Source: Mytilus trossulus (taxonomy: Eukaryota; Mollusca; Bivalvia; Mytilida; Mytilidae). From it: a stretch of DNA of 64,000 bases. The notes under the pieces are model-generated. The model did no database searches and had not been told where the DNA came from. It worked only from the letters and a program-made list of their open reading frames with translations. This document shows positions 55,511-64,000 of the stretch, in pieces; the stretch's first letter is position 1; the number at the start of each line of letters is the position of its first letter. The stretch covers positions 55,049,448-55,113,447 of the forward strand of contig NC_086383.1 of NCBI RefSeq assembly GCF_036588685.1. Direction: 5' to 3'. The position numbers were made by a program, and so were the translations under genes.

Positions 55511-58047
55511 TAGGCATTTCCTGCAAGGACAGACGTAGCATTTCTATCAAAACTTTATATGATTCTTTTTAATGAGTCACTTTTCACAACTTGTGTGTGG
55601 TTTTGCAATAAATGTCACTTTGTTATGTATTATATATATAAGTATTTGTTTAAGTATTTGTTTACATCTATATCCTCGTTCTGAACCAGGAAGTGACAAC
55701 ATAAACGTGTCGTTACTAAATACATACTGGCGACAATGAGATTGTGATTATATTGAATTAATCAACGATGAACTATTTAATAGATATATAAGAAGATGTG
55801 GTATGATTGCCAATGAGACAACTCTTCATCCAAGTCATAGTTCGTAAAAGTAAACCATTACTGGTCAAAGTACGGCCTTCAGCACGGAGTCTTAGGATGT
55901 TAAAGTTAAAGCAATTAATATTAATATTATATTCTTAGTACTTATGGTATAAGACATTTAAAAAATAAGGTTACGAGCAAGATAAACTTTTAATTTATCA
56001 TTTATCATTTTCGATTTAAAATTTTTGAAACAGGCGCATTTTCATTAAGCCTTAGGAAAAAAAAGAACTTGCGTATTACTCGTTCTGCTTTTTAAAACTA
56101 GTTATTCCGAGGCCTTTCATATATTATTATGCGATATGATATTTGTTTATTGTTTAAGGCCGTACGATATCTAATTTGTTAACTTCTACGTAATTTGGAC
56201 TCTGGTGGAAGTTGTTTCTTCGGCAATCGATTCATACCGCTTCTTATTTTTATATTAGGGCCAATAAAAGTCATGTCTAATTAATCATTGAACTTATTGT
56301 GGATGATGGTTGTCGGTACAACATGTATGACTAATACACTGAGTAAATGGGTGTCGGTCAACACAGTCAGGTATGGCTCCTGTTCTGCCTGCAAAAGAAC
56401 TATGCATGCTCACTCACAATAGTCGTTTAAACTTTCCTTACCATTCCAAAAACTTCGTCTTTGCCCCCTTTTTTTTTATATGAATCACGATGATATTTAA
56501 CTTGTGCATTTCCCCCCAGGTTAATTTTCCAAAATCCTTCAATTATTAAATGGGGAGACTATTTGATTTTTGAGGGAAGGGGGTATTTGGAAAATAATAT
56601 CCTAACCTGGTAGCAATTAAAAAAAACACAACAGAATTTACTCAAGTTTAGAGGGATATGGATATTAATCACATTAAATGCAGGACATTTCTTTGTATAA
56701 TTAAAACATGAATAAACCGACCAAGCATAGGGTGAAATAAGAAATAAACAATACCCGGCCGCAATTATGCAAGTTTGATTTCAAAACTTGTCAGGTCATC
56801 ATTTTAAACTGGTTCCCTAGCTGTTCTCTGTTTTGCTCTGGCAAATCAGATACCCATATGTTATAAGGGAGAAATCCAGCTTAGTCACCGTTTATTCGAA
56901 ACTCATGCAAAATTTTGACATACCAATACGAAGGACAAGTAAAAACAACAAACAAACAAAGAGAGAGAGCATATCACTCAAATGTTAGGAACATTTATGC
57001 ATTAAACTGAGAATTATGACATTTTTATGATGTGATTAACAATCTTTAAATCATTATTTATTAAGATCCTTCAATGTAAAGTATATGTCTATTTTATAGG
57101 GTTCAGTAACTGTACTTATTTTTTCCTTGCATTAACGCAATAATATATATAATTAATAATTCCTGAAGGCGGTCACTTCACTCCTCTCGCGTGATTTATG
57201 GTATTTTTTATTTTTTTTTTACTTTTTTCATTACTATAATGGCCTTGATCATTCTATGCTTTATCGGACATTTTAATGGTCATAACATGACCACAACCCA
57301 CGACTTGCGTCAGTGTAAAATTTTATACAATGACAACGCGATTTTTTAACATGTTATTATTCCGGAACGGGTCATGGACATCTATAGGAATTTCAATTAG
57401 CGACTATTGACATTGTGTTTTACTTTCTTTTCGTGCTTTTAAGTTATTTGTTTTCATTTTTTTTACCTTGCGCATACCAAGCTTTTGACTCATGCATGGC
57501 TTTTCGGACACTTGTTTTAAGTTAACGACTATTTGATTTATTAGGGTTGGGTTGGGTAGAACTTTGGAAAATGAATATCCTGTACTGATAATAACTTTTA
57601 AAAATAGTCTTTAATGAGTATAACACTTTGCATATTTCGGGTGTCCGAAATGCTTTTTTGGATTGTCCAATATTAACTCAAAATTAAATAATTGACAGTC
57701 AATTGTGAATGCATAAAAACTTGCGCAGCTATACTGAAAAGCTGAGCTTGACAAAAACATCGTATTAATCTTAAATCATTGTCTAGTATTAGCTCTTTAT
57801 ATGACGTCACTAGAATGAGAGGTTGTTGGGTCGACTTGTAAATTCTGCTCCACAGTTCAAGACGCAGCATTGAGTACTGCGGGCAAATACTGGTCGGCTT
57901 GGAGTCAGACACACGTGTTCGGGTAGGGATACATATTTATCTTCTTGTGCATTGTGACCTTGCACGTGAAATGATAGCACGATATTTAATCAATGAGGAG
58001 CATTCATAGTCAATCTAATTAAACTATTGATCTCCGAGTATTATAAC
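55511..58047. other. Intergenic DNA with repeat fragments
   Basis: Contains mussel repeat copies at 55790-55905 (plus) and about 56155-56260 (minus). A GC-richer minus-strand patch at about 57800-57945 has CCCGAACACGTGTGTCTGAC and GTATTTGCCCGCAGTACTC, which looks like another dispersed repeat. No gene was recognised. Confidence 0.5.
55790..55905 (+). repeat. Dispersed mussel repeat
   Basis: AAGAAGATGTGGTATGATTG, then CCAATGAGACAACTCTTCAT, AAGTAAACCATTA and GTACGGCCTTCAGCACGG: the conserved head and second block of the family. Confidence 0.75.
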
Positions 58048-58055
58048 GTAATCAG

Positions 58056-59120
58056 TAGTGTTGTCAAATCTTACACTTTTGACTAACCGGTTACTCGGAT
58101 AATCGTTCGACCGATTAACCGGTAAACCGGTAGTTTAAGTTGGTTTTTGAAAGACGGATCAATAGTACCCTACACATAGATATAAGTTATGGTATGAGTG
58201 TCAATTTTACAACCTTTCATCCAAGTCATAAATTTACGCTTTTAGAATGAAAGTTTGTTCTTTGGTATCATTTAAAGCTTGCCTGTTAGGATTCCTTGTC
58301 GAAGTTTGACTTTTTATTATCAATTACACCGTATCAACTATTATAGAGTTTGTACCAACTTCAGATTGAAAAATAAAAAAAAACCTTCTTGATCTCGTAG
58401 AATTGAATATGTCTGAAACCGATTATTCATTCCTTTTCTCTTGTTGTCTCCGAAAATAATGTGGAGTGTTTCAATTTGAAATGAATGATTATAAAACGAA
58501 GATGTGGTATGATTGCCAATGAGACAAATATCCACAAGAGATCAAAATGACACAGACATTAACAACAATAGATCACCGTACGACCTGTTTCTATGCTTTG
58601 TTTGCTTATTTCTTTAAGCATGTTACTCGTACTATCACGTATACACTGAGTACATTCACGTTAGTTTGCATTTCACAAGTTTTGAGTTAGTATTTCATTT
58701 AAGTTAAGACTAAGTCTTGCACTACGGAGGTTGAACATTTAGATGTAGGTGTACACCATATTAGATCAACAATGAAATAATGAAGTAATTAGTAAAATTT
58801 AATCGCATTACTGATTTTAAGTTACTGTTAAAAAAACATGTCTACTAATTATGTTTCTTTAAGATCTTGACCGAGCTCTAATTAATTTATGTTTTTAGGA
58901 TTAACAATAACAATCAATAAACTGGACAATTCATCTGTCAAATTAATTACCACGATGACAATTTTCAAATGAAACATAACTATTTGATGATTTCAAGATA
59001 AATTTATTTCAAATCTACCAAAATTGAAAAAAGTCCGGTTAACCGGTTAGCGTTTTTGGTATTCGGTATTCGGTCGTTCGACCGGTTAACCGGTTAACCG
59101 GTTAACCGTTGACAACACTA
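58056..59120. mobile_element. hAT-type non-autonomous element with 8-bp target duplication
   Basis: The 1065-bp element starts TAGTGTTGTCAA and ends TTGACAACACTA. It is flanked by GTAATCAG on both sides (58048-58055 and 59121-59128). An 8-bp duplication and a short TIR of this form are hallmarks of hAT elements. Next to each end is an array of CCGGTTAACCGG palindromes plus TCGTTCGACCG. A mussel repeat is nested at about 58495-58590. There is no transposase ORF. Confidence 0.85.
58495..58590 (+). repeat. Mussel repeat nested in the hAT-type element
   Basis: GAAGATGTGGTATGATTGCC, AATGAGACAAATATCCACAA, then ACATTAACAACAATAGATCA and CACCGTACGACC. It lies wholly within 58056-59120, so it was inserted into or carried by that element. 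Confidence 0.75.
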
Positions 59121-59129
59121 GTAATCAGA

Positions 59130-60515
59130 GATTAGTATCTTAATAAGATTGCATTCATAGTCTTAAATATTCGCATCCTGATATACATATATATATATAT
59201 GAAAGTAATACTTGCCACTGGACAGTCACGATATGACTCTTAGAACTTGTGGGTTGACATGATATATGGTCTGACTCACTTGTTTTCTCAACAATAAATC
59301 AGATTTAGACAGCAATGTCATTATGTCACCCTTGGTAAACATTAGAACTTTTTATTATTTTTTAAGTGCAAATATACCTACATATATTTGGGTCAAGGAA
59401 AACAAACAATTTAACTTTGACGAGTACAACAAAAAGTCATGATGTTAACAACATAATCATTTACAAAGTACATATTAGAGAGAACACCATACCCCCCCTT
59501 TTTTAAGGGGATTGGTTGCTTCTTAAAATCCATGGTTAAGTTATTCGGGACTGGTAGTTAATCGACTTCAGATATATACCTTATACAAACGTGTATTACA
59601 GATTTTAGATATCAGGCCACGTGTTTGTACATATGTATATTACAGATTTAAGATCTGAAGCGTTAAGACACGTGTTTTCATATCTGCAATAGATTTTATC
59701 AGGTACTGTTGACACAATGAAATCTAAATACACGTGAGTATCAACCGAGATAAAAGGGGGAATTATAGGTGGTTGAGAAACAATTTCACCCCACACTTGC
59801 GCCCGAATACAATGATTTTAATCGACTAGAATGCTCTGAGGGAACAATATACTTTAGTACAAAGAATAAACGGGTTACATGTACATTTGTAAATATGAAT
59901 ATACACCAGGAACATACAATATATGAAAAAAAAGCTAAACAAGTCAAGGTAATATCAATAATATATAATTATATATATATATAATTATATACTAGAAGAT
60001 AATTGACAAATGTGGACCTTGTTTTCGCAATTCCATGGATTGCTTGATTTAACGTACAACACTAGCATGACTAAACAACATATCTTTATTGGGATCTATA
60101 AGAGAGTTTGAATTACAACTGGATAGGTATAGAAAATGCACGTAAAAACAAATACACATAAAATTGAGAATGGAAATGGGGATTGTATCAAAGAGACTAC
60201 AACCCGACCATAGAAAAAACAACAACAGAAGGTCACCAACAGGTCTTCAATGTAACGAGAAATTCCCTCACCCGGAGGCGTCCTTCAGCTGGCCCCTAAA
60301 TACATGCATGTTAACAACAGACAAACAGATAAAAGAGGTACCAGTGTAAAAATCAAAAGTATGTCAGTCCAGTGCCTGAAAATTGAGGGCGTAAATCAAA
60401 CCTATCATCTTTTTAACTAATAAAAAAAATATACAAAGATGTGTAGGAGATAAGTTATGGTTTCAAATCAGACATCTATCCGACAGAGACAGAGGTACAC
60501 GAATATTTTAATACA
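59130..60515. other. Intergenic DNA with two dispersed repeats
   Basis: AT-rich. 59950-60070 is the reverse-complement copy of the 44.8-kb repeat. 60155-60325 is another family common in mussels (GAAATGGGGATTGTATCAAA, AACCCGACCATAG, CACCCGGAGGCGTCCTTCAG). A 61-codon frame there is repeat, not a gene. Confidence 0.6.
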
Positions 60516-60518
60516 TAA

Positions 60519-62002
60519 GGCCGTTTTTATTAAATAAGTTGGTTTACGGATCCGCCGACCCGAATTTTCGCTAATTCAAATAAAAATAAACGCACATTTG
60601 TCCTTAAAAATTATTTCCGCCGACCTCATATTTATCGATTTACTAAGAAAATTTTAAACGGAATTTTTGTATTTACGTTTCGTATTCTGGTTCCTATTAC
60701 TGCATTAAAAAAATCGTAAACCAGTGCACAGGAAACGTGACTGGTTAGCTTTCCCTGACACCCAAAAGCGAAAAAAAGTCGCCCTGTTCTTGACGATACC
60801 AGTCGCATCCGTCATCGGACATTTTCAATTTTTAACAAGTTGATGAAACATCATTTTTTTATTGATAATTTAAAAAATTAAGACATAAACGGTTCAATAT
60901 CTTAAGAAAAGAGGCTGAAGCATTGTATTTGCAGTGTGTAGCAGTTTATTTGATAAAAAATACAACTCAGCACCTCGAACATTTTTGCAAGTTCCGGTGC
61001 TTGTCACTCGAAAACGTACATCAACCTAAATTTCGACGGCAAAATAAGTTTGTTACTTCATTTAAACGTGATAAAAGTTGCCTCTAGTAAATTTTTAATC
61101 CATTTATTGCATTAAAAACGTCATGTTCCTTTCCAAATAACTTGTCAAACATCGTTTATTTTTGTAAATTTTCTTGCATTCGTCCGCCATTTACCGATTT
61201 CTAAACTACGGATCTGAACCGGACCAGCTAAGACCGAAATCCGTACTTTTACAATAATTATTATGGACTCACCGGCGAAACAGCTGACAGAAGAATATTG
61301 ACCACAAAGGGAAAAATTATGTATGTCACATGCATTAAGAGACTTTTAGTTACATCTAATTGATTGGTGTCTATAATTCCCTATATTTTTTATGGATTAA
61401 ATTTGTTTCAAACTTGATTAAAGTTGCTTAACTCGGAGACTATCACAGTTAGCTGATATCAATATATTATGGACCAGGTTAATAACTTATATATTTTTTG
61501 ATGAGAAACACTGAATTTTATACTTAAGATAGTTTTGAATTAAATTGTAATTGATATATTATAATTTCTTTACATTTTTCAAAATAAAAAAAAAACCAAT
61601 TTAGTGCTAGATATAAAATATTTAGTTGGAAGTTTCTCACAAGAACCTAAGTAAACTTTTGATTTGAAATGTTACTTTAATTGTATACTCAGATATGAAT
61701 TGAACAATATAAAAAGAACATTATTTACATATGACCCTTTATACTATAGTTAAATCCAAACATTGTAGGGCACCACACGAATGAGCACTTCTCTTTCAAA
61801 TCTCACCACTTCTCCCTATCAGTTTCAAAAAGAGAAGTCGCTTCTCCCTATAATTCTGAAGAAGTGTGAGCCCTGCAGATATCCGTAAACCAAATAAAAA
61901 TAAAACTGGAAAGATCTAGTTTAAATTTATTTTTTTTCCCTCCTCCTACCCTAAGTTTTTTGGGCTGATGTCCGTAAACCAACTTATTAAATAAAAACGG
62001 CC
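60519..62002. mobile_element. Harbinger-type non-autonomous element
   Basis: The 1484-bp element starts GGCCGTTTTTATTAAATAAG and ends CTTATTAAATAAAAACGGCC, with TIRs of about 32 bp reaching GGTTTACGGA. It is flanked by TAA (60516-60518 and 62003-62005). TWA duplications plus GGCCGT ends fit PIF/Harbinger, as for 11808-13325. ATCCGTAAACC also recurs internally at about 61880. It has no transposase. Confidence 0.78.
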
Positions 62003-62005
62003 TAA

Positions 62006-64000
62006 TGTTTCACATCTACATATATTATCAATAGTGTGACCTTCAGCAATGTGAAATATGCCATTTTGTAATTGCAGTACCTGATCTATTAAATCTACAT
62101 TTGTATAATTTGTAAATTTATAAGTAATAACAGTCGCTTTCACTTTAATTAATTAGGTTATGTAAGATTACGTCATCAAAAGTAGGAAAGAATCCTGTTG
62201 CCAAAGCAGACATGTCTGATCATTTCTAAACGTGTTGGTAGATAGCCCATATAATGATTAATTGTTCAAATATGTTCTGATAACATTTTTAAAAGTACAT
62301 ACGATATGTAAGACATTAATTGTATACGACGTTCATGAAAACAATAGAAACGCATGCAAGCGAAAAAAAATGACCTTCTTAACTTGAAAGTTTTTAGATG
62401 GAATTTAAGTTGCAAACATATTTTATTAATTGTGACTTGGATGGAGAGTTTAAACTCATACCACATCTTCGTATATCTATATAAGCGAATCTTCGTGTGG
62501 TAAATGTAAAATCACAAAAATACTAATCTCCGAGGAAAATTAGAAAAAGGAAGTCCTTAATCTATTTGGCCGAGACTGATCTAACATGTCTAAATAGTTT
62601 AACTACTCTAAATTGACAAGGTTCTCTCTGGGAAAACCGGCTCTCGGTCCCCACCACAACGACACAGCCAATAGTCCTAAAAGTAGCGCTAAACATCAAT
62701 CAATCAATCAATCAATCAATCCATTAATCAATTCATAGACAATAACATTTCTAAATTCGATTACAGTTGAAATTTAAACATACCAAAGTCAGATGAACTC
62801 TATATTGTTAAATCCATATTATTATTTATTCATTTACTGCAACTTCATCCATATGAATACGATGGATGGAAACGGGAAACATTTGTTATAACAGGACAAC
62901 AATCTTTCATCTTTTGCTGACGGTGGTATTTTTATTTAAATCGACAAAATATTTTTATTTGCTTTCAACCCATGCAAAAACAAAATGTTTGTCCACTGAT
63001 AAACATGATACCGGTATGATATTTTAAATCGAGGTTAATTTTAACTTTTGAACCCATATCCGATACAAGCACACTCTTCTTCCCCATTTCTCTTCATAAC
63101 AAATATTTTTAAGAGATTTTAAACCAAACAATTTAGTTAGACAAAAACATGACCCTAAGGACGATGGACGGAGCTTTCAACTCATGCAAAAACTAACTGT
63201 TTTTCCACTGATAAACCTGATACGAATTTAATTCTACATCAAGATTGTTTTTATTTTTAAACTTATATTCAATACAAACACACTATTTTCCCACTTCCCT
63301 TCATAACCGTTGAAATTTTTTTTTTTTAAAGATTTCGAATCAAAAAGTTTTGTTTGACAAAATCATTGAATGGTTCTACACATATCATTTGTTAGGCCCT
63401 TAAAGTTTATAGCTTGCTGTTTGGTGTGAGCCATGAAGGCTCCGTGTTGAAGACCGTACTTTGACCGATAATGGTTTACTTTTAGAAATTGTGACTTGGA
63501 TGATTGAGAGAGTTGTCTCATTTAAAAAGTAAAAACACAAAAATACCAAACTCCGAGGAAAATTCAAAAAGGAAAATCCAAAATCAAAAGGCAAAATCAA
63601 AAGTCCAAACACATCAAACGAATGGATAACAACTGTCATATTCCTGACTTGGTACAGACATTTTCTAATGTAGAAAATGGTGGATTGAACCTGGTTTTAT
63701 AGCTAGCTAAACCTCTCACTTGTATGACAGTCGCATCAAATTCCATTACATTGTCAACGATGTATGAACAAAACAAACATACTCAAAGAGTAAAAATGTC
63801 AAAAATAGGGGTATAGCAGTCAATACTGTGTTATCATCTTAATATCACTATAAAAACAACAAATGTAACGAAGAATCACAAAAAGGCATACATTAAATTT
63901 AACATACTCAAGTGAATTGGCACTTATACCACATCTTTTTATATCTACGACCCCACACAATATGATCGGTCAGTACATCTTGCTCTCAAACAAGGATTTA
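62006..64000. other. Repeat-rich right edge
   Basis: A minus mussel-repeat head lies at 62425-62480. A SINE-like tail follows (CTCTCGGTCCCCACCACAAC ... AGCGCTAAAC) that ends in an (ATCA)n run at 62693-62725. A degenerate pair of about 200 bp at about 62890-63360 shares CAACCCATGCAAAAAC/TTTGTCCACTGATAAAC. Another mussel repeat is at 63400-63520, and a further family at 63520-63760 has CAACTGTCATATTCCTGACT. No gene was recognised. Confidence 0.55.
62693..62725 (+). repeat. (ATCA)n microsatellite at a SINE-like 3' end
   Basis: About seven CAAT/ATCA units directly follow the TAGCGCTAAAC end of a GC-richer segment. This is how tails of SINE-type retroposons in molluscs often look. Confidence 0.7.

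Noticed and set aside
1-64000. tRNA or rRNA genes
   Set aside because: I looked for GGTTCGA-type T-arms with matching acceptor stems and for conserved rRNA words and found none convincing. A tRNAscan run would be the proper test.

Overview
The window looks like nuclear DNA of a bivalve mollusc, most likely a mussel (Mytilus or a close relative). It is AT-rich, its genes have introns with GT/AG splice sites, long stretches are non-coding, and it carries many copies of a short dispersed repeat (core GGTATGATTGCCAATGAGAC) that I know from mussel genomes. The genus is inferred from remembered repeats, not from a search.

Layout. Positions 1-4621 (minus strand) hold the 5' half of a PX-domain gene, HS1BP3. 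It can be read through six exons with matching phases. A minisatellite at 690-1530 is built from copies of one of its own 3' splice sites. Positions 4622-14100 are non-coding and full of degraded repeats, including a Harbinger-like element (11808-13325). Positions 14106-14654 (plus) hold a small THEG-repeat sperm-type protein.

The centrepiece is 16062-35657, a 19.6-kb unit. It has two inverted arms of about 6.65 kb around a 6.3-kb spacer. Each arm contains an intact and apparently identical 416-codon DDE integrase/transposase. The outer ends are exact TATGGAAGCGC inverted termini, flanked directly by a 6-bp duplication (GAATTG). The unit therefore appears to have moved as one transposon with giant terminal inverted repeats. 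The ends, the target duplication and the transposase type fit the IS3EU superfamily as I remember it. The spacer has no recognisable gene.

Positions 35658-64000 are mostly repeats and intergenic DNA. A GNAT acetyltransferase gene lies at 40455-41850, with a TATA box and a 5'-UTR intron. The rest includes a Helentron-like element (43.6-44.7 kb), a 100-bp foldback MITE (44680-44779), a local duplication with a possible orphan exon (46.1-46.9 kb), a tandem repeat of about 170 bp (48.3-49.0 kb), a 2.25-kb TIR element (49244-51492), a degenerate 22-bp satellite of about 2.9 kb (52.6-55.5 kb), a hAT-type MITE (58056-59120) and a Harbinger-type MITE (60519-62002). No tRNA, rRNA, CRISPR array or bacterial-style operon was seen.

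The three host genes (HS1BP3-like, THEG-like, GNAT) show no functional link. The only genes that act as a unit are the paired transposases of the central element.
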